Shown here: piece by piece, positions 28,423 through 37,252 of the stretch
Position numbering within the stretch: position 1 is the first letter of the stretch
Layout: each line of letters starts with the position of its first letter
DNA from: Pelagibius sp.
Lineage (GTDB): Bacteria; Pseudomonadota; Alphaproteobacteria; Kiloniellales; Kiloniellaceae
Direction of reading: 5' to 3'
Length of the DNA stretch: 64,000 nucleotides
NCBI RefSeq assembly: GCF_028281305.1
Contig: NZ_JANQKD010000087.1
Coordinates: forward strand, 1 to 64,000
The notes under the pieces: model-generated
What the model saw: only the letters and a program-made list of their open reading frames with translations
The model's database searches: none
Told to the model about the DNA's origin: nothing
Made by a program: the position numbers and the translations under genes

Positions 28423-29421
28423 ATGACTTCTGCACAGCTCGCGGACACTGCCAACGCGCTCGTCGCCGACGGCAAGGGCATTCTTGCCGCCGACGAGAGT
28501 TCACCCACAATCAAGAAGCGCTTCGACAGCATCCAGATCGAATCGACCGAGGAGAACCGCCGCGACTACCGCGACATGCTGTTCTCCACCCCCGACGCCG
28601 GAGAATTCATCTCCGGTGCCATCCTCTTCGACGAGACCATTCGCCAGACCGCAGCCGACGGCACCACGCTGGTGAAGAAGCTGGAGAGCGCCGGCATCAT
28701 TCCCGGCATCAAGGTCGACATGGGGGCCAAGCCCCTGGCCGGACATCCCGGCGAGACCGTCACAGAGGGGCTTGATGGCCTGCGTGCCAGGCTGGAGGAC
28801 TACGCCAAGCTGGGCGCGCGCTTCACCAAGTGGCGCGGCGTCTACTCAATCGGCGAGGCCATGCCCAGCGCCGCCTGCATCACCGCCAACGCCCACGCGC
28901 TCGCCCGCTACGCCGCCCTGGCCCAGGAAGCCGGCCTCGTGCCGATCGTCGAGCCCGAAGTGCTGATGGACGGCGACCACAGCATCGACGACTGCGAAGA
29001 GGTGACCGAAGAGGTGCTGCGCAGCGTCTACAACGAGTTGGCAATCCAGGAGGTTTCGCTGGAAGGCAGTCTCTTGAAACCCAATATGGTGATTTCCGGT
29101 CAGGACTGTCCGGAGCAGGCCGGCGTGGCGGAGGTGGCGGAGCGCACAGTGCGCTGTCTGAAGCGCACCGTACCGGCGGCGGTGCCGGGGGTTGTCTTTC
29201 TTTCCGGCGGACAGAACGACGAGTTGGCGACCGAACACCTGGACGCCATGAACAAGCTCGGCGATCTGCCCTGGAAGCTGAGCTTCTCCTATGGCCGTGC
29301 GCTGCAGGCAGCTCCGCTCAAGGCCTGGTCGGGACAGGCGGCCAATCTGGCGGCCGGTCAGGCGGCGTTCCTGGAGCGGGCGAAGGCGAACAGCGCCGCG
29401 GCCACGGGCACCTACGCCTGA
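28423..29421 (+). CDS. Class I fructose-bisphosphate aldolase
   Basis: This 332-aa Schiff-base aldolase interconverts fructose-1,6-bisphosphate with two triose phosphates. Class I features are GKGILAADESSPTIKKRF, KVDMGAKPL, FTKWRGVYSIGEAMPS, VEPEVLMDGDHS and EGSLLKPNMV with the Schiff-base lysine at residue 219. It is the long, eukaryote-like class I form, not the metal-dependent class II enzyme. ATG 28423 with GGAGGG upstream is preferred over the track's ATG 28396, which lacks a Shine-Dalgarno. Between tkt and gap. Confidence 0.95.
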   Translation: MTSAQLADTANALVADGKGILAADESSPTIKKRFDSIQIESTEENRRDYRDMLFSTPDAGEFISGAILFDETIRQTAADGTTLVKKLESAGIIPGIKVDMGAKPLAGHPGETVTEGLDGLRARLEDYAKLGARFTKWRGVYSIGEAMPSAACITANAHALARYAALAQEAGLVPIVEPEVLMDGDHSIDDCEEVTEEVLRSVYNELAIQEVSLEGSLLKPNMVISGQDCPEQAGVAEVAERTVRCLKRTVPAAVPGVVFLSGGQNDELATEHLDAMNKLGDLPWKLSFSYGRALQAAPLKAWSGQAANLAAGQAAFLERAKANSAAATGTYA

Positions 29422-29534
29422 CGGGGCGCCCGACAGGCAGCTGAACGGCTACCGGTAGCGCATCGAAACGGCAGACAGTCACCAAACGCGGTTCCCCGGA
29501 AGGGGGTGCAATCAATAAGAAGGGAAGCAGGACC

Positions 29535-30545
29535 ATGGCAATTAAGGTTGGCATCAACGGCTTCGGCCGGATCGGACGGCTGGTGTTCCGCGCGGCGATG
29601 GAAAGCAAGCGCAAGGACGTCGAGTTCGTCGCCATCAACGACCTGGGCACGCCCGAGGCCAATGCCCACCTGCTGAAATACGATTCGGTCCACGGCACCT
29701 ACCCCGGCAAGGTCGAGGCCATGAAGGACGCCATCAAGGTCGACGGCAAGAAGGTGAAGGTCTTCGCCGAGCGCGACCCGGCACAGCTGCCCTGGGGCAA
29801 GCTGGGCGTCGACGTGGTCATGGAGTGCACCGGCATCTTCAACAGCAAGGACGCGGCCAGCAAGCATCTGGAAGCCGGCGCGAAGAAGGTGCTGGTCTCG
29901 GCCCCCGCTTCCGGCGCCGACATCACGGTGGTCTACGGCGTCAATCACGACAAGATCAAGAAGAGCCACCACGTCGTCTCCAACGCCTCCTGCACCACCA
30001 ACTGCCTGGTTCCGGTGGCCCACGTGCTGGAGCAGACCGTCGGCATCAAGCACGGTTTCATGACCACGGTGCACTCCTACACCGGCGATCAGCCGAGCGT
30101 CGATACGCTGCACAAGGACCTGCGGCGTGCCCGCGCCTCGGCGCTGTCCATGATCCCCACCTCCACCGGCGCCGCGCGCGCGGTCGGCCTGGTGCTGCCG
30201 GGACTGAAAGGCAAGCTGGACGGCACCGCCATCCGGGTGCCGACCCCCAACGTCAGCCTGATCGACCTGACCATCGAGGCGAAGAAGAAGACCACGGCCG
30301 AAGCCGTGAACAACGCCATGATCAAGGCCTCCAAGGGCAACCGCCTGAACGGCGTGCTGGCGGTCAACGAGGCGCCGCTGGTGTCGACGGACTTCAACCA
30401 CTCCAACGCCAGCTCCACCTTCGATGCCACCCAGACCCAGGTGCTCGACGACACCTGCGTGCGGGTGCTGTCGTGGTACGACAACGAATGGGGCTTCTCG
30501 AACCGCATGAGCGACACCGCCGTGGCGCTCGGCAAGCTCATTTAG
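29535..30545 (+). CDS. gap: Glyceraldehyde-3-phosphate dehydrogenase (type I)
   Basis: This 336-aa NAD-dependent glycolytic enzyme has the Rossmann start VGINGFGRIGRLVFRA, the active-site SNASCTTNCL with Cys at residue 153, and TVHSYTGDQ. The closing SWYDNEWGFSNRM segment is also present. The residue after the second beta strand (INDLG, Asp) favours NAD over NADP. It is 113 bp after fba. A strong terminator follows, so gap probably ends this transcript; pgk, often next to gap in relatives, is absent here. Confidence 0.97.
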   Translation: MAIKVGINGFGRIGRLVFRAAMESKRKDVEFVAINDLGTPEANAHLLKYDSVHGTYPGKVEAMKDAIKVDGKKVKVFAERDPAQLPWGKLGVDVVMECTGIFNSKDAASKHLEAGAKKVLVSAPASGADITVVYGVNHDKIKKSHHVVSNASCTTNCLVPVAHVLEQTVGIKHGFMTTVHSYTGDQPSVDTLHKDLRRARASALSMIPTSTGAARAVGLVLPGLKGKLDGTAIRVPTPNVSLIDLTIEAKKKTTAEAVNNAMIKASKGNRLNGVLAVNEAPLVSTDFNHSNASSTFDATQTQVLDDTCVRVLSWYDNEWGFSNRMSDTAVALGKLI

Positions 30546-30568
30546 CAGACACTGAAGAAACAGCGGCG

Positions 30569-30600
30569 GAGGGCGGGGCCTCGAGGGCTCCGCCCTTTCT
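30569..30600 (+). terminator. Rho-independent terminator after gap
   Basis: GGGCGG-GCC/GGC-CCGCCC stem with a TCGA loop, followed by TTTCTC, begins 24 bp after the gap stop. Confidence 0.8.
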
Positions 30601-30701
30601 CATGCCCGGATTCCAGCTATCGGGGGCGCCCGATCCAAGGCAAAGCGGCAACCGCGAAATATCGTCCCCTTCCGCCCGATCCGGCTCTATCATGACCGGC
30701 C

Positions 30702-31109
30702 ATGCAGGGCAGAACGATCATCATCCACTCCCTCGAACATGCCGTCGCCGCGCTCCGCGCCGCGCGGGAGGTGGGCTGCGCGGTCACCCTGGCCTCGCCC
30801 CCTGGCGCCGCGGCCTATACCGGCGCGCTGTGGTTCCGCGAGGTGGTGAAGGAAGCCGCGCGCGAGGTGCCGGAGGCGGAGTTCACGGCGATCCTGGACT
30901 GCGGCGACAAGCCGGGGCTGGTGATGGCGGCTTTCCGCCAGGGCGTGCGCTCGGTGCGCTTCACCGGCGCCAAGGTCGAGCGCGACAAGCTGGAGGCGCT
31001 GGCCGAGCAGGAAGGCTATCACCTGATCACCGGGGCTCTGGACAGTCTGGACCTGGCGGCGGAAGACGATCTGACCGCCGCCTGCCGGGCCTGGCTGGGG
31101 GCACAATGA
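30702..31109 (+). CDS. Conserved hypothetical protein
   Basis: This 135-aa cytoplasmic protein of unknown function has an alternating alpha/beta pattern. It reads IIIHSLEHAVAALRAAREVG, CAVTLASPPGAAAYTGALWF, FTAILDCGDKPGLVMAAFRQ, then VRSVRFTGAKVERDKLEALA. Comparable short proteins sit near fba/thiE in related genomes (from memory). No catalytic motif is recognised. Its stop overlaps the start of the AAA gene (ATGA), implying co-translation. Confidence 0.7.
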   Translation: MQGRTIIIHSLEHAVAALRAAREVGCAVTLASPPGAAAYTGALWFREVVKEAAREVPEAEFTAILDCGDKPGLVMAAFRQGVRSVRFTGAKVERDKLEALAEQEGYHLITGALDSLDLAAEDDLTAACRAWLGAQ

Positions 31110-31612
31110 ATCACCCGAAACAAAACCGGCAGACGACACGGCAAGCCCTTGCGGACAGCCAGCGCCGCAGCCTGACCCACCTGACCAAGGACGTCAAAGC
31201 GGCGAAGGGCGGTATGCTCTGCCTCTTCACCGGGCCGTCCGGCAGCGGGAAGGCGCTGGCGGCCAAGACCGTGGCGTCCGACCTCGGGCGGCCGCTTCAC
31301 CGCGTCTCGCTGAAGGCCCTTCGGACCAAGTACATCGGTGAGACGGAGAAGAACCTGAAAGAGGTTTTCGCTCGGGCAGAGAGCGCAAGCGCCATCCTCC
31401 TCTTCGACGAGGCCGACGCGCTCTTCGGCAAGCGCAGCGACGTTGAGGACGCTCACGACCGCTATGCCAACCAGGAGGTCAGTTATCTGCTCGATGCGTT
31501 GGAGCGCTTCGGCGGCCTGGTGATCCTGACGGCCAACCGGAAAGACGCGCTCGACGAGGCCCTGGCCCGCCGGCTGCGCCACATGGTCGACATTGCGGAC
31601 AACGAAGACTGA
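31106..31612 (+). CDS. Small single-domain AAA ATPase, eCIS-type, Walker A Ser/Thr replaced by Ala
   Basis: This 168-aa protein consists of little more than one AAA core. Walker A reads GPSGSGKA (residues 43-50), Walker B LLFDEADAL (98-106), sensor VILTANRKDALDEAL, and arginine finger LARRLRHMVDI. The segment LFGKRSDVEDAHDRYANQEV is characteristic of AAA proteins from extracellular contractile injection systems, but the N-terminal domain of those proteins and all other system parts are missing. Ala50 replaces the Ser/Thr that coordinates magnesium, so ATP hydrolysis may be impaired. It is translationally coupled to the unknown gene upstream and lies 12 bp before the ThiE-like gene. It may be an adapted remnant. 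Confidence 0.8.
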   Translation: MNHPKQNRQTTRQALADSQRRSLTHLTKDVKAAKGGMLCLFTGPSGSGKALAAKTVASDLGRPLHRVSLKALRTKYIGETEKNLKEVFARAESASAILLFDEADALFGKRSDVEDAHDRYANQEVSYLLDALERFGGLVILTANRKDALDEALARRLRHMVDIADNED

Positions 31613-31624
31613 GCGGCGGCATCG

Positions 31625-32275
31625 GTGGCAGACGGTCTTCAGTTTCTCCTGGTTTCGCCGCCCTTGGATGCGGAGCCTTGCCGCGACGGCGGGTTCCTCG
31701 CCGGCCTCACGGCGGTGCTCCAGGCCCACGACGATGCGCCCGCCGCCGGCCTCTCGGCGCTGCTGCTGCGCGACGGCACGCTGGACGATACCGCGCTGCT
31801 GGAAACCGCCGCGCCGATCATCCATGCCGGCCAGGACGCCGGTCTCGCAGTGCTGCTGGAGAACAGGAGGGAGCTTGTCGACGCGAGCGGCTGCGACGGC
31901 CTGCATGTCAATGCCGAGGCCGAAGGAAAGGCCTTCGCCGGCTTGCGCCGCCACCTGGGCGATGACCGCATTCTCGGCGCCGGCTGCGGGGCCTCGCGCC
32001 ACGCCGCCATGCTGGCCGGCGAAGCGGGCGCCGACTACGTCGCCTTCGGCGGCCTGGAGGCCGGCAGTGCCGCGGACCCGGCGCTGGTCGCCTGGTGGGC
32101 CGCCTGCATGACCCCGCCGGTGGTCGCCCTCGGCGCGGGAACGCCGGAGGAGGTGGCCGCCCTGGCCACCGCCGGCGCCGACTTCGTCGCCCTCGCCCCG
32201 GCCCTCTGGCTCGAAGACACCAACCCCGCCGCCGCTGTGACGACGCTGATCGCCGCTGCCTCCGGCAAGGCCTGA
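31625..32275 (+). CDS. ThiE/TenI-like protein, active-site motifs degenerate
   Basis: This 216-aa TIM-barrel protein is related to thiamine phosphate synthase. Family-like parts are [11 protein letters not shown] (ThiE: ADGVHLGQ), [26 protein letters not shown] and [28 protein letters not shown]. The NDR motif is replaced by ENRR, and the pyrophosphate-binding TxTK segment after GFG is absent. It may therefore be a TenI-like or other non-canonical member. It starts with GTG 12 bp after the AAA gene and is followed by efp after 110 bp. Confidence 0.75.
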   Translation: MADGLQFLLVSPPLDAEPCRDGGFLAGLTAVLQAHDDAPAAGLSALLLRDGTLDDTALLETAAPIIHAGQDAGLAVLLENRRELVDASGCDGLHVNAEAEGKAFAGLRRHLGDDRILGAGCGASRHAAMLAGEAGADYVAFGGLEAGSAADPALVAWWAACMTPPVVALGAGTPEEVAALATAGADFVALAPALWLEDTNPAAAVTTLIAAASGKA

Positions 32276-32385
32276 AAGGCCGCGCTTCCGCGCTCCCTCG
32301 GGCACCTCGGGCGTTGCCACCCCAGGGGCAAGCTGGTAGCTTCCGCGCGCTTTCCAGAACTGCCATTTTCCCGGACCCTTCGGCC

Positions 32386-32952
32386 ATGAAGATCAACGGC
32401 AATGCCATTCGCCCCGGCAACGTCATCGAGCACAAGAACCGCCTCTGGCGGGCGGTGAAGATCCAGCACACCCAGCCCGGCAAGGGCGGCGCCTATCTGC
32501 AGGTGGAGCTGAAGGACATTCGCGACGGCACCAAGCTGAACGACCGCTTCCGCGCCAGCGAGGACGTCGAGCGCGTCCGCCTGGACCAGAAGGAGTTTCA
32601 GTTCCTCTTCGCCGAGGACGAGATGCTGACCTTCATGGACAACGAGACCTACGAGCAGATCAGCCTGCACAAGGACATGGTCGGCGAGCCGGTGGTCTAT
32701 CTGCAGGACGGCATGACGGTGACCATCGAGTCCTACGAAGGCGAACCGATCTCGGTCATGCTGCCGGACACGGTGATCATGGAGATCGTCGAGGCCGACG
32801 CGGTGGTGAAGGGGCAGACCGCCTCCTCCTCCTACAAGCCGGCGAAGCTGGAGAACGGGGCCCGGGTCATGGTGCCGCCGCATATCGAAAGCGGCACCCG
32901 CATCGTCGTGAACACCGCCGATTCAACCTATGTGGAGCGGGCCAAGGGCTAG
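32386..32952 (+). CDS. efp: Translation elongation factor P
   Basis: This 188-aa three-domain factor relieves ribosome stalling at polyproline. The N-terminal KOW-like domain has [18 protein letters not shown] and the modification loop [12 protein letters not shown] with Lys33 at the position that is lysylated in E. coli. The OB domains include [12 protein letters not shown] and the C-terminal signature SGTRIVVNT. The long Pro-Glu run of TolA in this window is a plausible client. The longer track ORF is an upstream frame extension. Confidence 0.96.
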   Translation: MKINGNAIRPGNVIEHKNRLWRAVKIQHTQPGKGGAYLQVELKDIRDGTKLNDRFRASEDVERVRLDQKEFQFLFAEDEMLTFMDNETYEQISLHKDMVGEPVVYLQDGMTVTIESYEGEPISVMLPDTVIMEIVEADAVVKGQTASSSYKPAKLENGARVMVPPHIESGTRIVVNTADSTYVERAKG

Positions 32953-33070
32953 CCCCGCCGCTTCTCCGAGGCCACAGCCGGGGCGCTTTTCGGGGCGCCC
33001 GCCGCCCGCAACACGTTTCGACCCGCAGTCCGTTTCCGTCCGCAGTCCTCCAACGAAGGCATCCTCCGCC

Positions 33071-33886
33071 ATGGCCACCCGCTCCGCCCTTATCAACGTC
33101 ATGGTGAAGGCCGCCAACAAGGCCGCGCGCGGGCTGAAACGCGACTTCGGCGAGCTGGAGAACCTCCAGGTCTCCCGCAAGGGACCGGCGGACTTCGTCT
33201 CCGCCGCCGATCTGAAGGCGGAGAAGACCCTTAAGGAGGAATTGTCCCACGCCAGACCGGGATACGGCTTCCTGATGGAGGAGTCCGGCAGCCAGGCACC
33301 CAGCGACGGCAACACCCGCCGCTGGCTGGTCGATCCACTGGACGGCACCACCAACTTCCTGCACGGCCTGCCGCAGTTCGCCATCTCCATCGCCCTGGAG
33401 GAGCGCGGCGAGGTCATCGCCGGGGTGGTCTACGACCCGATCAAGGACGAGCTCTTTCACGCCGAAAAGGGCGGTGGCGCCTTTCTTAACGACCGGCGCC
33501 TGCGGGTTTCCGCCCGCAACCGCCTGGGCGAGAGCCTGATCGGCACCGGCGCCCCCTTCCTGGGCCGCGGCGACTCCGAGCGTTTTCTCGGCGAGATCGA
33601 CGCCGTCATGCAGAACACGGCGGGAATCCGCCGCTGGGGCTCGGCTTCCCTGGACCTCGCCTATGTCGCCGCCGGACGTTTTGATGCCTTCTGGGAGTGG
33701 GGCCTCTCCGCCTGGGACATCGCCGGCGGAATCATCCTGGTGCGCGAGGCCGGCGGCTACGTGAGCGAGGTAAACGGCAAGCAAATCAACCTGGATAGCC
33801 CAAGCATTCTGGCCAGCAACAACAATATCCACAGCGATCTGATGAAGCTGCTCCGCAAACCTTTGAGTAACCAAAGGGCGCAATAA
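33071..33886 (+). CDS. suhB: Inositol monophosphatase family protein (SuhB)
   Basis: This 271-aa Mg-dependent phosphatase has the metal motifs MEESG (residues 69-73), VDPLDGTTNFLHG (87-99) and the C-terminal SAWDIAGGIILVREAGG. In bacteria SuhB also acts in rRNA antitermination. The N-terminus MATRSALINVMVKAANKAAR is typical. It follows efp after 118 bp, a conserved efp-suhB pairing in alphaproteobacteria. Downstream, a GC-rich hairpin (CCGGCC-CTGC-GGCCGG) near 33905 might end the transcript. Confidence 0.93.
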   Translation: MATRSALINVMVKAANKAARGLKRDFGELENLQVSRKGPADFVSAADLKAEKTLKEELSHARPGYGFLMEESGSQAPSDGNTRRWLVDPLDGTTNFLHGLPQFAISIALEERGEVIAGVVYDPIKDELFHAEKGGGAFLNDRRLRVSARNRLGESLIGTGAPFLGRGDSERFLGEIDAVMQNTAGIRRWGSASLDLAYVAAGRFDAFWEWGLSAWDIAGGIILVREAGGYVSEVNGKQINLDSPSILASNNNIHSDLMKLLRKPLSNQRAQ

Positions 33887-34032
33887 TAGGGGCGTGGTAG
33901 TCCCCCCGGCCCTGCGGCCGGCGGGAATGAAGGCTGCTGCCGGCGTCCGTAAAGCGGTTGTCGCCGGTCGGCCGGCGGAATACTGTTAACCAAAAGGGTT
34001 GCCTTAGGGGAATGGGGCATCAGGGGCCGCAA

Positions 34033-35589
34033 ATGAAGAGATTTGCAGAGCGGAGTGGTCGGATGGGCTTCGAGCAGCGTCACCCGGTGTCGGGTTCGCG
34101 GTCAGGAAAGCTGGCAGCCGGGCTGCTGGCCGCCACGGCTGTGGTGGCGCTCCTGGGTGCCGCGGCCCTGACTGCCGGGCCGGCTTCGGCCCAATCCCGG
34201 TCGAATTCCGGCATTACCGTCAACACCGACGTGCTGGACAGCCTGGGCCCGGGCCCGCAGCCCCTGACGCCTTTGCCTCTTGCACCGCTGCCCCAGGCTG
34301 CCCCCACGCCCCTCGGGCCCGGCGCCTCTGCGCCGGCCGGCACCGAAATGCGCCTGCTGCCGCCGGCCTCCGGCACCCGGCAGACCCGCGGAATCGTGGT
34401 CACCCGGCCTTCGACCCTGCTGTTTCCGCCGCTTCAGGACCCCTCGAGCACCCTGACGCCCGGCTTCTCGGCCGACGTTGCCCGCGAGCAGCGCAAACAG
34501 GCCTTCGACAACGCCTTCGCCAATGGCCCGGAACCCCAGTCGCAGCTGCTGCTGCCGCTTGCCGAGAACGGCGGCGCCGCGCCGCAGGACGACGGCGAGT
34601 GGGTCTTCGAGACGGTCATCATCGAATCCAGCCCGATCCCCGAGATGCCGGGGCGCAAGCCTGCGCCGACGCCCGCCATGCTGGCCGCCCTGACCGAGGC
34701 GATCATGGCCGATGCGGCAGCGCAGGAGCCGGGCCTGGAAGAGACCCTGAAAGGCTCGCTGCCCGCCGTCGCGGTGACGCCGGTGGAGACCGTGGAGCTG
34801 GAGCCGCAACTGGCACCGGAGTTCCGCACCCCGCCGGCCGCCGAGGACGCGAATTCCGAAGCCGGCAGCGAAACGGCGCCGGACCAGGTTGCAGGGCTGA
34901 CCCCTTCGGATCTGCGGGCGGAGCCGGGTCACGCGGTCGCAGAGACCCAGATAGTCGAAGAGATTGGGGAAACGGATCCTGCGGCTCCGGCTGAGGCCCA
35001 GACCCAGACCGAGCCTGCCGGCAAGACGGTTGCGGTCGCTGCCGTGCCCGCCGAGGACGCCCCGGCAGCAGCGGCTCCGAACGCTCCGGTCAGCCTGTTG
35101 CCCCAGAACCTCGCGGAGAACAGCGCCACGCCGGCAGCGGCGAGCCCGGAAACGCAAAGCGCTGCTGAAGGCTCCTCCACCGCGCCGGTCGCCGCTCCCG
35201 CGCTCGCCGAGGGCACGACCCAGGTTGCCAGCCTGCCCCACTCTCCAGAGGTTGTCGGCTCCGCGGCCGCGCCAAGCCTGAAGGATGTGACCTTCACCTT
35301 CGCGGCGGATTCAGCAGAGCTGAGCACCACCGCACAGGCGGTGCTGCGCTCGCTGGCGGACGATCTGCGGGACCAGGGCGACGACCGCATTCAGGTGCTC
35401 GGCTACGCCGCCGATGAGGGCGGGTCGCCCGAACTGGCCCGCCAGCTTGCCCTCTCCCGCGCCCTGAAGGTCCGGACGTTCCTGATGGATGCCGGCATTT
35501 CCTCCGCCCGCATCCAAGTGCGCCCGCCCAGGGGCACCGCCGACAGCGGCCCGGCCAACCGGGTCGACATCAAGCCGATCGGCAGCTAA
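34033..35589 (+). CDS. OmpA family protein with long Ala/Pro/Glu-rich linker
   Basis: This 518-aa exported protein has a hydrophobic segment (GLLAATAVVALLGAAALTAG) and a likely cleavage site near PASAQ, after a long positively charged n-region. Residues about 60-410 are low complexity (Ala, Pro, Glu, Gln). The last about 100 residues form an OmpA-like domain (VTFTFAADSAELSTTAQAVL and ELARQLALSRALKVRTFLMD) that should bind peptidoglycan. ATG 34033 after AGGGG is chosen; ATG 34063 is also possible. It lies upstream of a MotA/TolQ-like and a MotB/OmpA-like gene, so the three probably form one envelope module. Confidence 0.8.
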   Translation: MKRFAERSGRMGFEQRHPVSGSRSGKLAAGLLAATAVVALLGAAALTAGPASAQSRSNSGITVNTDVLDSLGPGPQPLTPLPLAPLPQAAPTPLGPGASAPAGTEMRLLPPASGTRQTRGIVVTRPSTLLFPPLQDPSSTLTPGFSADVAREQRKQAFDNAFANGPEPQSQLLLPLAENGGAAPQDDGEWVFETVIIESSPIPEMPGRKPAPTPAMLAALTEAIMADAAAQEPGLEETLKGSLPAVAVTPVETVELEPQLAPEFRTPPAAEDANSEAGSETAPDQVAGLTPSDLRAEPGHAVAETQIVEEIGETDPAAPAEAQTQTEPAGKTVAVAAVPAEDAPAAAAPNAPVSLLPQNLAENSATPAAASPETQSAAEGSSTAPVAAPALAEGTTQVASLPHSPEVVGSAAAPSLKDVTFTFAADSAELSTTAQAVLRSLADDLRDQGDDRIQVLGYAADEGGSPELARQLALSRALKVRTFLMDAGISSARIQVRPPRGTADSGPANRVDIKPIGS

Positions 35590-35700
35590 GCAGCCGTTTC
35601 GCGGCCCGCGGGCCAGCGGGTTGGTGCAGGCGCCGGTCGGATCGATCGGCGCCCCTCACTGCGATTCGCCCAATCAAATCCATTCCCAATGACCGGAAGA

Positions 35701-35740
35701 TGCTCTAACCCTTAGGACATGCTATGTAGAGGGCGAATCT
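35701..35740. repeat. Degenerate copy of the TAGAGC-type repeat junction
   Basis: GCTCTAACCCTTAGG...TGTAGAGGGCGAATC matches the linker region at 6051-6079 (GCTCTAACTCTTAGGTGTAGAG) with an 8-nt insertion. GATTCGCCC (35663-35671) and GGGCGAATC (35731-35739) form a perfect 9-bp inverted repeat around it. It lies between the OmpA-like and MotA-like genes. Confidence 0.55.
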
Positions 35741-35772
35741 GGCGCGTCTAGGCGTGCCGGAGAGGGTGCCCG

Positions 35773-36984
35773 GTGACCGACAGCGCCGCTCCGGACCGCG
35801 GGCGGAGACGAGGATTAAGACCTTTTCGCATGTCCTTCCTGCAGACTTATCTCCTGCGCATGGTGCTGTTCCTGGCCGCTGTCCTCGTTGCCGGCGCCTT
35901 TATCGCCCCGCAGTTGCAGGACGCCTTCCTGGCCAACTGGCTTCTCAACGGCCTGATCATGCTGATCCTGCTGTTCGGCATAGGGCTCAGCTTCGTGCAG
36001 GTGCTGGGCCTGCGCGGCGAGATCTACTGGCTTGAGACCCTGCGCCGGGAAAGCCGCGGCGGCCTGATCTTTCCAGGCACGCTGTCGCAGGATTCACCGC
36101 CGCGCCTGCTGGGGCCCATGGTCACCATGATCGGCGACCGCGCCGGTCGGCTGTCCCTCTCGACCATGTCGATGCGCACGCTGCTGGACACCATCGCGGC
36201 GCGGATCGAGGAATCCCACGAGATTTCCCGCTACATCATCGGCCTGCTCATCTTTCTCGGCCTCTTGGGCACCTTCTGGGGCCTCTTGGACACGGTGAAC
36301 GCCGTGGGTCAGACCATCGGCGGCCTTTCCGGCGGCAGCGGCGACCCGGTGGTCCTCTTCGAGGAACTGAAAGGCGGGCTGGAGGCCCCGCTGTCGGGCA
36401 TGGGCACGGCCTTTTCCTCCTCCCTGTTCGGCCTCGCCGGATCGCTGGTGCTCGGCTTCCTGGAACTGAATTCCAGCCAGGCCCACAACCGCTTCGTCAA
36501 CGAACTCGAGGAGTGGCTTTCCAGCGTCACCAAGCTCGGCAGCGCCACCGCGACCGGCGAAGGCGAGCAGCCGGTCTCGGCCTACGTCCATGCACTGCTG
36601 GAGAAAACGGCCGACAGCCTGGAGCAGCTCCAGCGTACCGTCGCACGCGGCGAGGAGGACCGGGCGGCGATCAACCAGAACCTCGCGGCGCTCACCGAAC
36701 GACTCAGCAACCTCACCGACCATATGCGCACCGAGCAGTCGGTCATGCTTTCCATCGCCGAAACCCAGGCGAGCCTGAAACCTCTGCTGACCCGCATCGC
36801 CGATGCCAGCGGCGAAGAGGCCGGGCTGGACAAGGCCACGAAGGGGCATATCCGCAACCTCGACCTGCGGCTGGAGCGCATGGCGGCGGAGATGGCCGGC
36901 GGGCGCGAGCAGGCGGTTGAGGAACTGCGCAGTGAGATCCGCCTGCTGACCCGCACCCTCGCCGCCATGGCCGAGGAAGGCTAG
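35773..36984 (+). CDS. MotA/TolQ/ExbB-like proton channel protein with coiled-coil tail
   Basis: This 403-aa inner-membrane protein has an N-terminal pair of hydrophobic helices (LLRMVLFLAAVLVAGAFIA, LLNGLIMLILLFGIGLSFV). The stator core then follows: YIIGLLIFLGLLGTFWGLLDTV and GMGTAFSSSLFGLAGSLVLG, comparable to the Tol[10 protein letters not shown] and TALGL segments. Residues about 255-403 are a long cytoplasmic helical/coiled-coil tail. It should form a proton-driven stator with the MotB/OmpA-like protein encoded downstream. The start is GTG. The last codons contain a Shine-Dalgarno (GAGGAAGG) that would serve the downstream gene had an element not been inserted. Motility genes are absent nearby, so a flagellar role is unlikely. 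Confidence 0.82.
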   Translation: MTDSAAPDRGRRRGLRPFRMSFLQTYLLRMVLFLAAVLVAGAFIAPQLQDAFLANWLLNGLIMLILLFGIGLSFVQVLGLRGEIYWLETLRRESRGGLIFPGTLSQDSPPRLLGPMVTMIGDRAGRLSLSTMSMRTLLDTIAARIEESHEISRYIIGLLIFLGLLGTFWGLLDTVNAVGQTIGGLSGGSGDPVVLFEELKGGLEAPLSGMGTAFSSSLFGLAGSLVLGFLELNSSQAHNRFVNELEEWLSSVTKLGSATATGEGEQPVSAYVHALLEKTADSLEQLQRTVARGEEDRAAINQNLAALTERLSNLTDHMRTEQSVMLSIAETQASLKPLLTRIADASGEEAGLDKATKGHIRNLDLRLERMAAEMAGGREQAVEELRSEIRLLTRTLAAMAEEG

Positions 36985-36988
36985 GTAA

Positions 36989-37252
36989 GGACCCACTATC
37001 AGGATTAGGTGCACAATGAGATCGACTTTTCGACCGCACCTGGCAGGCGCCGCGCGCAGCACGATGTGGTGCATCGGGCAAGCGTGGCAACGCCGCGGGT
37101 GCGGAGCGAAAAGCGACCCCGCGGGCGGCCGGGAACGCTCCGTGGACGTTGTCGCACCGGCTTGCCGATGGCCCACATCGCCTGCACCGGTGCTCCTAGC
37201 CACGGGGGGTTCCCGAGCGTCTCATGGCGCACACAATCCTGGTAGTGGGTCC
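36989..37252. mobile_element. 264-bp MITE-like element with terminal inverted repeats
   Basis: The left end GGACCCACTATCAGGATT and the right end (minus strand) GGACCCACTACCAGGATT continue as an imperfect inverted repeat of 33 bp with 28 matches. The element is flanked by TAA on both sides (36986-36988 and 37253-37255), a 3-bp target duplication of the TNA type described for part of the IS5 family; a TA duplication is the other reading. No transposase was recognised inside. It lies exactly between the stop codon of the MotA-like gene and the start codon of the MotB-like gene. Confidence 0.8.

Noticed and set aside
31106-31612. Complete contractile injection system
   Set aside because: Only the AAA core is present; no sheath, tube, baseplate or spike genes occur in the window.
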